DNA of 64,000 bases, from positions 62,001 to 126,000 of the forward strand of contig JBCCHF010000009.1 of the NCBI GenBank assembly GCA_039028895.1, written 5' to 3'. Within the stretch, counting starts at the first letter, position 1; the number at the start of each line of letters is the position of its first letter. Shown one piece after another: positions 28,801-36,956 of this stretch. The translations under genes and the position numbers were made by a program. Under the pieces are notes generated by a model, which saw only the letters and a program-made list of their open reading frames with translations, was not told the DNA's origin and made no database searches. Source of the DNA: JAHDCJ01 sp039028895 (GTDB taxonomy: Bacteria > Bacteroidota > Bacteroidia > Chitinophagales > Saprospiraceae).

Positions 28801-29092
28801 AAATGCAGAGATTTTCTCACACGCATTTAAAGCCTTGGGACATGGAACCCTGGTTGGTGAAGCTACTTTTGGCGCGGTGATCTCCACTGGAGGGAGAGGC
28901 TTGATTGATGGTTCATTTATTAGATTACCATTCAGAGGATGGTATGTCAAGGATTCTGACCTGAATATGGAGCATGGCCCCGCAGTTCCCGATATTGAGG
29001 TGCTCAATGCACCTGACAGCAAAGCAAATGGCGAAGATCCTCAGTTGAAAACTGCTGTAGACCAGTTGCTGAAGGAGATCAATGAGCGATAA
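25874..29092 (+). CDS. Tricorn-like S41 family protease
   Basis: Exported protein of 1072 aa with a signal peptide (1-20). Order: beta-propeller repeats (PALSPDGSQITF, WSPDGKHILF and later WSPDSKWIAYS; about 25-640), a helical C1-like segment, a PDZ domain (about 760-850, GMLGIEIKPG...GDAILSVNGEPV) and an S41 catalytic domain. His747 lies in NSSHMALRG, close to the tricorn His746 number, and the nucleophile region is CNSSSYSNAE (970-979). It should degrade peptides in the periplasm; the exact nucleophile (Ser974 or Ser976) is uncertain. It converges with the next gene, one base away. Confidence 0.88.
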   Translation: MKTTFTFLSLFFFFSFSSFSQDESLLLRYPALSPDGSQITFSWQGDIWTAASTGEAAVRRTVHESYESQPQWSPDGKHILFQGNRFGNSDLFAIDLQSGQPQRLTWHSASDANAAWGNNGNIYFTTRRTFAQVERESEIHTVNVSGGTPVRMMNAVGRMPSISADGRLLAFTRGGCRISREAYRGPAQRDIWIHNTRKNNYIQITATDGMEIWPDWDKDRNLYYLSAENGRYNLYKQAISASGEKNGDAETLTSFSDDGLRYFDVSHDGSTVTYEKGGKVFIQDLKNGTAAKEFKVQLPADYRFYPVETKRFNRSAAEYEISPNGKYIALTIRGEIFLTQNDKEKSRTVKITDNPARDLDARWLNDTTLIFMSDRDGDYDIYAVRSSDPTEADLFKTFKRNITPITTTEEEEYDPVISPDGKKTCYRVGGGQLVLANIDSTGTISNKRNLLEGWSSPRGVSWSPDSKWIAYSMSDLNFNSEIYIQDTENMSPPVNVSLHPRGDYGPVWSGDGSKLGFLSIRNNGDSDVWFVWLNKEDWEKTQADWNEEDESSAKGGAKKKEGQKGPEPVEIDFEDIHERLVQVTRLPGNESNLMISADGETFYFTTNGRSRQGAQGDPELVSVKWNGKDQKTMMKKARIGSLRWANKGKDLYLLKFGGTIAKIDVKSSKTEGRPFAAKMEINYPAERKQVFDEAWRTLDDGFYDPDFHGQNWSALREKYEPIALSASTSQDFRDVFNDMLGQVNSSHMALRGPDREEVTREQTGMLGIEIKPGKNGAEITAIVPGSPADKSESKLNIGDAILSVNGEPVSENENFYALLTGTSGERILLEVADQDGNNREVIIRPTGSLSTKLYESWVKERKRLTDVYSGGRLGYIHIRGMNWSSFERFERELMASGLGKDGIVIDVRFNGGGWTTDMLMAVLNVRQHSYTIPRGAANDLQAQQKEFREFYPYGERLPLSAWTRPSIALCNSSSYSNAEIFSHAFKALGHGTLVGEATFGAVISTGGRGLIDGSFIRLPFRGWYVKDSDLNMEHGPAVPDIEVLNAPDSKANGEDPQLKTAVDQLLKEINER

Positions 29093-29093
29093 A

Positions 29094-30614
29094 TTATTCA
29101 TTGAAAATCTGATTAATTGTTTCGATCTGTCTGTTTTTTACCGAAAACAAACGGCCTTTCTTTGCATCAAGTGTTTTTAAGACTTGTTTGGCAACGGTAG
29201 TATCCGGAGCATAGAATATATTCCTTTTGGCGTAGTAAATGATCTGGGGTCCTTTAATCCCGTTCAGAAAAATCACTTCATCCTGGTTGGATTGTTCTTT
29301 GATGGCCAATCCAATGGTTTTCATGGCATCGTATCGATGTCCCTTCCAGCTTATTTGCCCCGGGCGATTGATATAGTAATACTGATTGATACACATTATT
29401 GCGGTTAACCCGAATACTGCCCATGAGATAAGTTTATTGGAAAGGCGAAACACTGGTACGCTGATAAAGGCTGTAAAAAGTGCAATGAATGGTGCGGACT
29501 TCAAAACCGAAAAATCATGGAAGGCAGAGTATTTGAGGAAAATGAAGTGGTGCAAAATAATTGGTACTAAACCCAAAAGGAATAAAAGGCGAATATTAGA
29601 TGCCCCGGCCTTCTCACGATTTTTGAAAATAATGATTCGAGCAACTATTAGTCCTGCGATTAATGTCAACACAGGTAAATAACTTGTCAGATAATGAATG
29701 CCAATCCGCTGAAATTTCTTCAATGTCTTTATAACTGTAGAAGTGACTGACTGATCATTTCCCATACTCATCCCACGTTCCTGCCACCTGAAAAGGGAGG
29801 TTTCGAGAAATGCCTCCAGGCCATTGACCTGGCTGTATTGCCAACCAATGAGTAATCCCGCCACTGCTACAACTACTACGGAGGTTAAGGCAATACTGAT
29901 ATAGAATTTTTCAACAAAAGCTTTTGCGAAAGCAAATAGAAAAACGATAAAAGCAAAGAGAAACCCCAGCCAGTCCGCATAGCAAAATAGGAAAAGACTA
30001 ACAGCGAAGGCTAACATCGACTTTTTCGAATTGGCCTTTCCGGAAAGGCATAAATTAAGCGTAAAGTAAAGACAGGCAATAAAGCAGTTAACACTAAATA
30101 AGTCAGCAAAAAAGATATTACCCTGGAACCAAAGTGTAGCAGGAGATAAAAGATAAACCCCCGCCGCCACGAATCCGGCCCCAAATACTTTATCATCTTG
30201 CTTCCCAAATAACCGCAAAGCAATCAGGTAAATAAATATGGCTGACAACCCATGGAAAAACAGGTTGATAACTTGTAAGCCGATTACAGAAATGCCAAAG
30301 CCATTGAGCAAAAAATAGGGGATGTAAAACGCCAACGGCGGATGAGAAAGATAATAGAGATTTCCGCGCTCATCAGCTAATGGGTGATCAGCGTTTTGGT
30401 AGAAAGTCTGCGTAAATCCTTCAGGGTACAACTGGACAGGATTATAATTGGCATTGGCAATACCCATTTCGCTCCAACTCTCAAAAATAACCATGCTTAA
30501 AGCCGTGCAATATTCATGGTGCTTTGAAAGTGGCCTGTTGAGGTTCGGTACCCGCACCAACACAGACAGCAAGAATAAACCAATAAGAAATATATAGACT
30601 TGCTTTAGTCTCAT
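29094..30614 (-). CDS. GT39-like polytopic membrane protein
   Basis: Integral membrane protein of 506 aa. An HHE motif follows the first helix (PLSKHHEYCTALS) and YLSHPPLAFYIPYFLL is the His-Pro-Pro-Leu signature common in GT39/ArnT-type transferases. About ten hydrophobic helices follow, then a soluble C-terminal tail (about 430-506). It belongs to the same broad GT-C fold as the genes at 17.8-24 kb but is not a close paralogue of them. Substrate unknown. It is divergent from the gene at 30730, with a 115-base gap. Confidence 0.7.
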   Translation of the reverse strand: MRLKQVYIFLIGLFLLSVLVRVPNLNRPLSKHHEYCTALSMVIFESWSEMGIANANYNPVQLYPEGFTQTFYQNADHPLADERGNLYYLSHPPLAFYIPYFLLNGFGISVIGLQVINLFFHGLSAIFIYLIALRLFGKQDDKVFGAGFVAAGVYLLSPATLWFQGNIFFADLFSVNCFIACLYFTLNLCLSGKANSKKSMLAFAVSLFLFCYADWLGFLFAFIVFLFAFAKAFVEKFYISIALTSVVVVAVAGLLIGWQYSQVNGLEAFLETSLFRWQERGMSMGNDQSVTSTVIKTLKKFQRIGIHYLTSYLPVLTLIAGLIVARIIIFKNREKAGASNIRLLFLLGLVPIILHHFIFLKYSAFHDFSVLKSAPFIALFTAFISVPVFRLSNKLISWAVFGLTAIMCINQYYYINRPGQISWKGHRYDAMKTIGLAIKEQSNQDEVIFLNGIKGPQIIYYAKRNIFYAPDTTVAKQVLKTLDAKKGRLFSVKNRQIETINQIFNE

Positions 30615-30729
30615 CGAGTCAAAGGTAGTGCAATTCCGAACATGCTCTTAGTTTTTGGTATTGGCAATCCTCTTTACGAAGAACTCAACTATGCAGTGAT
30701 TCTGAGTGGATTTTTTTACTTTTCGAGTA

Positions 30730-32307
30730 ATGACCATGTCAGTTTTGCATATTAATCCAGAAGATAACCGTGTAGCGGGGCTTATCTATCTTGTTACAGG
30801 CCTGATTGTTTTTCACCAGGTATTCGATATGTGGTTCCTTTCCGATGACCTTGTAATCTTTAATTTGATCTCTTTCAATCCATTCGGATATGTCGAAGGT
30901 GGATTTTTCAGGCCTCTGACGGATTTTACCAATTGGCTGACTTTCAAGGTTTTTGGGTATGCTGCTTTGCCTTACAAGTTGGGTAATCTTTTGCTGCACA
31001 TTGTCAATAGCTGGTTGGTAATGCTGATTGCAAGGGTGGTGTTTGAACGGTCTGAGGTGCTCAGGTCGCGGTCATTTTACAATTGGCTACCTCTCGTGAC
31101 GGGGATGATGTTTCTCATTTGGCCGATTCGCTCAGAGACGGTTTTTTGGGGTGCAGGGCGTGCATCTTCATTATCTTTTTGCTTTGCAGCTTTGGCTCTG
31201 TTGGCTTATTTCCGTTACCGGAATGGGGGTAAAGCCATTGGGTTGACCGGAGGACTGGTGTCTTTTTTCCTGGCCTTGTTTTGTTATGAATCGATATTTT
31301 CCTTGCCCCTTGTTGTTCTGGCTTTTGAAATCTGGTTTCGGATTGGGGAAAAAAGGGAAAAACCTGATAAGCCATCTTCGTGGTATCCTGTTATTGGGTT
31401 TTTCGTAATTCTCGGGGTCTATCTCGCTGTTCGGTGTTCCATCACCAGTCAACTGCTAGGTGGATATGGCAGTAATCTTCACACTAGGTTTAATCTGAAT
31501 ATCCTGCGTAATGTTTTGGTTTATCCTTTCAAAATTATGATTGGCGCTGGGCTGTATTCCAAGGTGTTTTTCTTTTCAGCTGCGGTTTTGGTATCCTTAA
31601 TTTTCAGCATTGTTAAACTGAGATTTTTCTCAAGAAACAGATGGACAATACCTTCGTTTTGGGGTGTACTGATGACTGCAATGTATTTGGCCAGTTTGCC
31701 TGTTCTCAATTTGAGTATGAGTGTCTCCGATACCCAATTTGACCGTTATCTTTACTGGCCTTCGCTTTTCATGATACTGGTTTTGATCGTCTTTTTCGGT
31801 ACGATCATACAAAATGCCCGTACGCTTAAGTGGCTGTTTATAGTTCTTGGCATCTATGCCTTATCGACGACGTATATCCAGGGGGCGAATTGGCAAAAGG
31901 CTTCTCACCAGGTAAAGGCAGTTCTGACGTCTATAAACTCATTGGAAAAGAGGGATGGTCGACTCATTATTCTAAATCTTCCTGACCACTATTGCGGTGC
32001 TTATCTACTCCGAAATGGCATCCATGAAGGCATCAATTTCCTTTGTCCTGAAACCAATTTCAGGTCGGTTCATCTTATTGGCATGCATCCGATCTTTGAT
32101 CTGGAGTCGCGTGTGGAAGTGACTGAAGTCGAAAACAACTTACAAGTTAAACTGGGTGACTCGGCCTCTTCTTTTTTTTATGAGGAACGTTCCTCAGACT
32201 TCTTCATGGTTAAGCCTATTTCTGATAACCATTTTGAAATTGAATTCAGTCAACTCAATGAAGATGATGTAGTGGTGTATTGGTCAGAAGGCCTACAGCT
32301 TTGGTAG
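30730..32307 (+). CDS. TMTC/GT-C-like polytopic membrane protein
   Basis: Membrane protein of about 525 aa. Features: an Asp-Asp pair after the first helix (WFLSDDLVIFNLI), FFRPLTDFTNWLTF, and LGNLLLHIVNSWLVML, a combination seen in O-mannosyltransferase/TMTC-like GT-C proteins. GTG at 30706 is possible, but ATG at 30730 (or 30736) gives a better N-terminus. The soluble C-terminal region starts around 400. The last 15 bases overlap the 3' end of the convergent redoxin gene. Glycosyltransferase activity is inferred from fold and motif only. Confidence 0.6.
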   Translation: MTMSVLHINPEDNRVAGLIYLVTGLIVFHQVFDMWFLSDDLVIFNLISFNPFGYVEGGFFRPLTDFTNWLTFKVFGYAALPYKLGNLLLHIVNSWLVMLIARVVFERSEVLRSRSFYNWLPLVTGMMFLIWPIRSETVFWGAGRASSLSFCFAALALLAYFRYRNGGKAIGLTGGLVSFFLALFCYESIFSLPLVVLAFEIWFRIGEKREKPDKPSSWYPVIGFFVILGVYLAVRCSITSQLLGGYGSNLHTRFNLNILRNVLVYPFKIMIGAGLYSKVFFFSAAVLVSLIFSIVKLRFFSRNRWTIPSFWGVLMTAMYLASLPVLNLSMSVSDTQFDRYLYWPSLFMILVLIVFFGTIIQNARTLKWLFIVLGIYALSTTYIQGANWQKASHQVKAVLTSINSLEKRDGRLIILNLPDHYCGAYLLRNGIHEGINFLCPETNFRSVHLIGMHPIFDLESRVEVTEVENNLQVKLGDSASSFFYEERSSDFFMVKPISDNHFEIEFSQLNEDDVVVYWSEGLQLW

Positions 32308-32862
32308 ATAGCATCCGATGGCTTTTGTTCGCTTGGTTTTTATATCTGATTGTGTTGTATAGGCTTTGAGCGCAGTATCTAAATAATCTTCCGTGACTAT
32401 TTGTCTTTTTTTGCCAAGATCAAAAAACCAATTGTCTATTTGACCCTGGTAATAAACTTTACCAGTAGCGTCTGTTAAGAAGACTTCTGGACTTATAGTC
32501 GCTCCAAAGTAGCGTTGCAGATGTTGCTCGGGATCTTTCAGAATTGGAAAAGAGAGATCAAAATCCTCTGCATATGTTTGGGATATTTTCTTTTCACCCA
32601 GGTTGCTTGGAAAAATACCATAAAACGACAATCCATCTCCCTGATATTTTTGATAAAGCTTTTCAATAACGAATGAATATTTCTGGCCGATTGGGCAGTC
32701 TGGAGTCAAAAAGATAAAAACGTTACCATTGCCATTGTTAAAGTCAATGAGTTGGTCTTCGTTATTTAAAAATGCGAGTTTAATCTCCTCAAAAGGCTGC
32801 TTTTCAATTGAGCAGCTTGAAAAGAAGATAAGCGAAGCAATAAATATCTTAATGACTCTCAT
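32293..32862 (-). CDS. Redoxin-family lipoprotein
   Basis: Thioredoxin-fold protein of about 189 aa. From ATG at 32862 it has a lipoprotein-type N-terminus with Cys17 (FFSSC), so it is probably anchored in the envelope. The active region is TPDCPIGQKY (Cys56), the CPI-x motif of AhpC/TlpA-like redoxins that lack the second CXXC cysteine; a Cys near the C-terminus (AIGCYLPK) may be its partner. A TTG start at 32880 would overlap the DUF4349 gene. Function is likely disulfide or peroxide chemistry, substrate unknown. Confidence 0.72.
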   Translation of the reverse strand: MRVIKIFIASLIFFSSCSIEKQPFEEIKLAFLNNEDQLIDFNNGNGNVFIFLTPDCPIGQKYSFVIEKLYQKYQGDGLSFYGIFPSNLGEKKISQTYAEDFDLSFPILKDPEQHLQRYFGATISPEVFLTDATGKVYYQGQIDNWFFDLGKKRQIVTEDYLDTALKAYTTQSDIKTKRTKAIGCYLPKL

Positions 32863-32876
32863 GATGTTAATCCAAA

Positions 32877-33800
32877 TCAACCCTGGTTTTTCTTTTTCCG
32901 CCCCCTCCTAATCGTCCGGGTTACCCACCATATAACACCACCAATGATGAGAACAAATGGCCAGATGCTCGTAAGACCGATAAGAAACTCCTTCATGCCT
33001 TCCCAGCCGTCACCGAATGAATTGCCGATGCGTTTCCAAAAGCCTTTTTTCCGGGTGTAGGTTTGTTCTACCGCTTCGTAATAATTGAGATTTATGGTGC
33101 TATAACCAACCTGGTCATTGAGATATTTAAGTCTGCCTTCAAGTGACTCGATCTCTTCGACGATCGTTCTGAGTTGCCCTTCTACTGCTAGGATGTCAGA
33201 GATAGTTTTCGCTTGCTTAAGAATATCACGATACCTCTCTTCCACTTCTCTTTTGGTACGGAGACGTGAAGTGATATCGACGAATTGCTCGGTTACATCT
33301 TTCGCGTCGATGTTTTTGGAATCGAGATTGAGCGCGATACCTTCGAGGTCATTGACCAGGGCGTCGAATTCTTCTGGCTTTACCCTGATAACTAAACCGT
33401 TTCTAAGTTGATAGGATGTGCGTTGTTCGTTTTCGCTGGTTATGGTAGCGTCATATTTCGCAATGGCTTTATCAATTTCTGTTCTCCCTTCTTCAAAATC
33501 GCTGACCTCCATCCTTATTTCAGCGGTTTTGATCATTTTGCGACCATCTTTCTTTTCGACTTCTGGTTCCTTTTTGGTTTCTTCCGGCTGGTTTTGGGAT
33601 AAGGGTTGTGATTTTTTATTTCTGGATTGGTCATCAGTAGTGAAGTCTTCATCTAAGGTTTCGCTAAAGTCCTTATAGCTTTTATCACCTTCATTGGTCA
33701 TGAAATTTAGGTTACTACTTGATTCGGCATTCCCTGGGTGCAGGTTGCCCTGGCATGAGAAAAATATTATGCCGAGTAGGAGCGGGATGAATCTTTTCAT
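32877..33800 (-). CDS. DUF4349 lipoprotein
   Basis: Protein of 307 aa with a lipobox-type Cys16 (IIFFSC), a charged disordered stretch (about 45-85), the DUF4349 core (ATITSENEQRTSYQLRNG, VTEQFVDITSRLRTKREVEE, a coiled coil about 165-235 and GYSTINLNYYE), one C-terminal membrane helix (about 272-292) and a basic tail (RRGRKKKNQG). Its role is not known; the layout suggests an envelope-spanning structural or sensor protein. A 17-base perfect palindrome lies 19 bases upstream. Confidence 0.82.
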   Translation of the reverse strand: MKRFIPLLLGIIFFSCQGNLHPGNAESSSNLNFMTNEGDKSYKDFSETLDEDFTTDDQSRNKKSQPLSQNQPEETKKEPEVEKKDGRKMIKTAEIRMEVSDFEEGRTEIDKAIAKYDATITSENEQRTSYQLRNGLVIRVKPEEFDALVNDLEGIALNLDSKNIDAKDVTEQFVDITSRLRTKREVEERYRDILKQAKTISDILAVEGQLRTIVEEIESLEGRLKYLNDQVGYSTINLNYYEAVEQTYTRKKGFWKRIGNSFGDGWEGMKEFLIGLTSIWPFVLIIGGVIWWVTRTIRRGRKKKNQG

Positions 33801-33818
33801 GGTTTTGCTTTTAACTAC

Positions 33819-33835
33819 CTACCTGATACAGGTAG
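33819..33835. promoter_or_regulatory. 17-base palindrome upstream of DUF4349 gene
   Basis: CTACCTG-ATA-CAGGTAG is a perfect 7-bp inverted repeat with a 3-base spacer, 19 bases before the DUF4349 ATG. It could be an operator or a small RNA hairpin; I know no named regulator for it. Confidence 0.4.
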
Positions 33836-33955
33836 AACGGGGTTCTAGAAATAATTTCACGACTATAGATGCCAATTTACACTGGTTTGGTGTAAATCAA
33901 AGAAAGCGCTTTTGTTTTATAAAACAAACCCCAATAAGCTCTATTAATTTCTCCG

Positions 33956-33963
33956 TACATTTG
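33956..33963 (+). promoter_or_regulatory. Candidate -7 box (TACATTTG) for fahA
   Basis: TACATTTG followed by CCCACAA lies 17 bases upstream of the fumarylacetoacetase ATG and matches TAnnTTTG. The leader would be short. The -33 element is not clear. Confidence 0.5.
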
Positions 33964-33980
33964 CCCACAAAAATATATTC

Positions 33981-35252
33981 ATGTTCGAAGCAAATAACCC
34001 TGAATTTACCTCGTGGATTGAGGTAGCTCCATCTAGCGATTTCCCCATTCAAAATATTCCGTTTGGCATTTTCAGAACCCCTGAGAAAAGTCCGCGTATG
34101 GCATCGATCATAGGCGATACTGTAATCGACCTGAATGTAATGGCAAATATGGAGATGTTTGATCTTTCTGAGTCACAACGCAAAGTTTTTTCCGAAAGGT
34201 ATATCAATGATTTCATGGCGCTTGGGAAAACTGTCACAAGACAAGTGAGAGTCAGAATTTCAGAAATATTCAGACATGATAATGCTGAATTGAGGGACAA
34301 TGAAGAACTAAAGCAAGCGATCCTGCATAATGTGAATGAAGTGGAGTTACTAATGCCTATCAAGGTCGGCGATTACACAGATTTTTATTCAAGTCGCGAG
34401 CATGCAACAAATGTTGGCACCATGTTTCGCGATCCGGATAATGCGTTATTGCCTAATTGGCTGCACTTGCCAGTTGGTTATCATGGACGTGCCTCTTCAA
34501 TCGTGGTTTCGGGCACGGCAATAAAAAGACCCAAAGGACAGCAAATGCCGGCTAATGCCGAAAAACCAGTTTACGGGCCATGTAAGTTATTGGATTTCGA
34601 GCTGGAAATGGCTTTTGTGGTTGGAACAGGCACTCAACTTGGTGATACCATATCAACAGCGAATGCCGAGGATCATATTTTCGGTGTCTGTTTGTTTAAT
34701 GATTGGTCGGCACGTGACATCCAGAAATGGGAATATGTACCTCTTGGCCCCTTCCTCGGGAAAAGTTTTGCATCGTCGATCTCTCCATGGATCGTTACAC
34801 TTGATGCTTTAGACCCATTCCGCATCAGCGGACCTGAACAGGAACCTGAAGTATTATCATATCTGAAGTATGAAGGCAACAGACGCTTCGACCTCGACCT
34901 TGAAGTACAGATCAAACCTGAAAACGGAGAAGCACATACCGTTTGCCGTTCCAATTTCAAATATATGTACTGGAATATGAGCCAACAGCTCGCTCACCAT
35001 TCGGTCAATGGCTGTAACTTTAATCCAGGAGATATGTGTGCTTCTGGAACCATTAGTGGTACTACACCTGATTCATTCGGCTCAATGCTCGAATTGGCTT
35101 GGCGTGGCACAAAGCCAATTCCAATGCCTGATGGTACAGAACGCAAATTCATTCTTGATGGTGATACCGTGATCATGAAAGGACATGGGGTGAGGAATGG
35201 TGTGCGGATTGGTTTTGGCGAGGTGAGCGGGAAAGTGTTGCCGGCGGACTAG
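33981..35252 (+). CDS. fahA: Fumarylacetoacetase
   Basis: Hydrolyses 4-fumarylacetoacetate to fumarate and acetoacetate, the last step of tyrosine and phenylalanine degradation. Length 423 aa, usual for the family. An N-terminal FAH_N domain (about 10-110) precedes the catalytic FAA hydrolase domain. The metal-binding and catalytic motifs are kept: DFYSSREHATNVG, LPVGYHGRASS, LDFELEMAFVVGTG, DWSARDIQKWEYVPLGPFLG. No other tyrosine-catabolism gene is in the window. Confidence 0.97.
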   Translation: MFEANNPEFTSWIEVAPSSDFPIQNIPFGIFRTPEKSPRMASIIGDTVIDLNVMANMEMFDLSESQRKVFSERYINDFMALGKTVTRQVRVRISEIFRHDNAELRDNEELKQAILHNVNEVELLMPIKVGDYTDFYSSREHATNVGTMFRDPDNALLPNWLHLPVGYHGRASSIVVSGTAIKRPKGQQMPANAEKPVYGPCKLLDFELEMAFVVGTGTQLGDTISTANAEDHIFGVCLFNDWSARDIQKWEYVPLGPFLGKSFASSISPWIVTLDALDPFRISGPEQEPEVLSYLKYEGNRRFDLDLEVQIKPENGEAHTVCRSNFKYMYWNMSQQLAHHSVNGCNFNPGDMCASGTISGTTPDSFGSMLELAWRGTKPIPMPDGTERKFILDGDTVIMKGHGVRNGVRIGFGEVSGKVLPAD

Positions 35253-35328
35253 TTTTTGCTTGGGAGTTAGCAGTTGATGGTTGTCGGTTGGTAGTTGGCA
35301 GTCTACAATTGGTAACTTAAATTCCTTA

Positions 35329-35419
35329 CCATCAACCATCAACCATCAACCATCAACCATCAACCATCAACCATCAACCATCAACCATCAACTATCAACC
35401 ATCAACCATCAACCATCAA
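35329..35419. repeat. Thirteen tandem CCATCAA heptamers abutting a CDS
   Basis: Twelve perfect copies plus one variant (CTATCAA, 35392-35398) run head to tail and end 5 bases before the ATG of the CYTH gene. The array occupies the normal ribosome-binding position. Just before it (35262-35306) are imperfect inverted copies (GTTGATGGTTGTCGGTTGG), so the transcript could fold. The current frame through the array is open (PSTINHQ repeated), but that is read only if translation starts upstream. Confidence 0.92.
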
Positions 35420-35424
35420 CCAAA

Positions 35425-35940
35425 ATGTCAATCCTTAACGTAGAAATAAAAGCGCGCTGTAGTAATCCTGAAAATATTCATGATCTATTGATGGCAAATA
35501 GCGCTGATTTCAGGGGAGAAGATCACCAGATTGACACCTATTTCAAAGTACCTAACGGCCGTTTGAAATTGCGCGAAGGTAACATTGAAAGGAATTTGAT
35601 CCATTACCATAGAAGCAATCAGGAAGGACCGAAGCAATCGCATGTTACCCTGTATAAACCGGGTGAAGGCGATGCGCTGAAAACAATTTTGACGGACTCA
35701 GTTGGGGTTTTAGTTGTGGTGGATAAAATGCGTAGAATTTACTTTATTGATAATGTGAAATTTCATATTGACAAGGTTGAAGGTTTGGGTAATTTCGTTG
35801 AGATTGAGGCGATTGATACGGATGGGAGTATTGGGCAACAGCGGCTTCAGGGGCAATGTGAAAGTTTTATGGATTTGCTGGAAATCAAAGCAGAAGATTT
35901 GCTGGCAGTATCCTACAGTGATATGCTACTAAATAGCTAA
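35425..35940 (+). CDS. Class IV adenylate cyclase / CYTH domain protein
   Basis: Small cytoplasmic protein of 171 aa with a CYTH domain. It opens NVEIKARC, the start typical of CyaB/class IV adenylate cyclases, followed by DTYFKVPNGRLKLREGN and FVEIEAI, the basic and acidic ligands lining the triphosphate tunnel. Some members make cAMP and others bind or hydrolyse triphosphates, so the reaction is not certain. ATG at 35425 is chosen over the upstream in-frame start at 35281, which would add 48 residues translated mainly from the repeat array. Confidence 0.85.
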   Translation: MSILNVEIKARCSNPENIHDLLMANSADFRGEDHQIDTYFKVPNGRLKLREGNIERNLIHYHRSNQEGPKQSHVTLYKPGEGDALKTILTDSVGVLVVVDKMRRIYFIDNVKFHIDKVEGLGNFVEIEAIDTDGSIGQQRLQGQCESFMDLLEIKAEDLLAVSYSDMLLNS

Positions 35941-35951
35941 AAAACAATCGA

Positions 35952-36950
35952 ATGAAAAAAGAGATACTTATCCTTGGCGGAAGCCAGTTCATGGGCAGAA
36001 TGTTGGTGGAGCAGCTTCTGGCTGAAGGTAAATACGAGATCACATTATTCAACAGGGGAAAAACAAACCCTGATCTTTTTCCGGATGTAAAGCGGATTAT
36101 CGGTGATCGTGAAACAGAAGACTCTAGGAGAATCCTTCGTAAATGGTGGGAGGCCATCATCGATTTTTAATGTTATCACCCCAATTCATTTGAAGAGCTG
36201 ATCCAAGGACTGAAGGGTAATGTAGGCAGATACATTTTTGTGTCAACGGTCTCTGTATACAGGCAAGATCCGAAGATGGTCAAAAACGAGGATGCTCCTA
36301 TTCTGGATTGTACGATCGAACAAAGAGCAGAAAAGAAAATTACTGGCGAGAATTATGGTGCCAAAAAAGCAGAATGTGAACGGATACTTGCAGCCAACGA
36401 CTGGCTGGATAGCATCATTCTTAGACCGGCCATTGTTTACGGCCCGCATGATTACACCCAGCGATTGTACTACTGGATGTACCGCATCAAAAACCTTAAC
36501 CAGGTTATTGTTCCTGGAAAAGGAGAAGAATTGATGAACATGACTTACGCGGAGGACATCGTGACATTGATGAAAAAATGTCTTGACATTCCGGTACACC
36601 GGAAAATATATAACACGACAACCCATGCTCCTAATAGCTTGCTCGACAAGCTTAAAAGCATGGCCAAGGCATTAGGAAAATCGCCCGATTGGTTGTTTGT
36701 TGATCCCAAGCAGATTTTGGATAATAAAGAAGTTTTGGGCGGTAAGATTCCCCAGGTCTATACCACATCCAATCAATATCGCTTTGATCATTCGAAGATG
36801 CTGGAAGATTTTGGTGAATTTTTGACGCCGTTTGATACCAGTATTGCAGAAACGATAAAATGGCACGATTCCAATAAGCTTTGGGAAGAAGGAAAGGCCG
36901 GACCAACGATAGAACAGGAAGCTGCATTTTTGAAAACCCTGAAAATTTAA
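35952..36950 (+). pseudogene. NAD-dependent epimerase/dehydratase, broken by in-frame TAA
   Basis: One 999-base frame (333 codons) in which codon 73 is TAA (36168-36170); both sides are the same reading frame, so this is a nonsense change and not a frameshift. The N-terminal piece has the Rossmann motif (LILGGSQFMGRMLVEQLL) and ends ...WEAIIDF; after the stop the sequence resumes CYHPNSFEELIQGL, then GRYIFVSTVSVY. Family members have a small residue such as Ser where the stop lies, so TCA to TAA is the simplest history. The second piece could start at GTG 36240 but would lack the coenzyme-binding fold. It may be a real loss or a base-calling error. Confidence 0.85.
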
Positions 36951-36956
36951 CCCTAT

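Noticed and set aside
24082..35419. CRISPR-like arrays at the heptamer repeats
   Set aside because: Units are 7 bases with no spacers and there are no cas genes.
35281..35424. N-terminal extension of the CYTH protein with PSTINHQ repeats
   Set aside because: It is a translation of the heptamer array; the family start matches ATG 35425.
36170..36240. Frameshift in the epimerase gene
   Set aside because: Both halves are in the same reading frame; the defect is one TAA codon.
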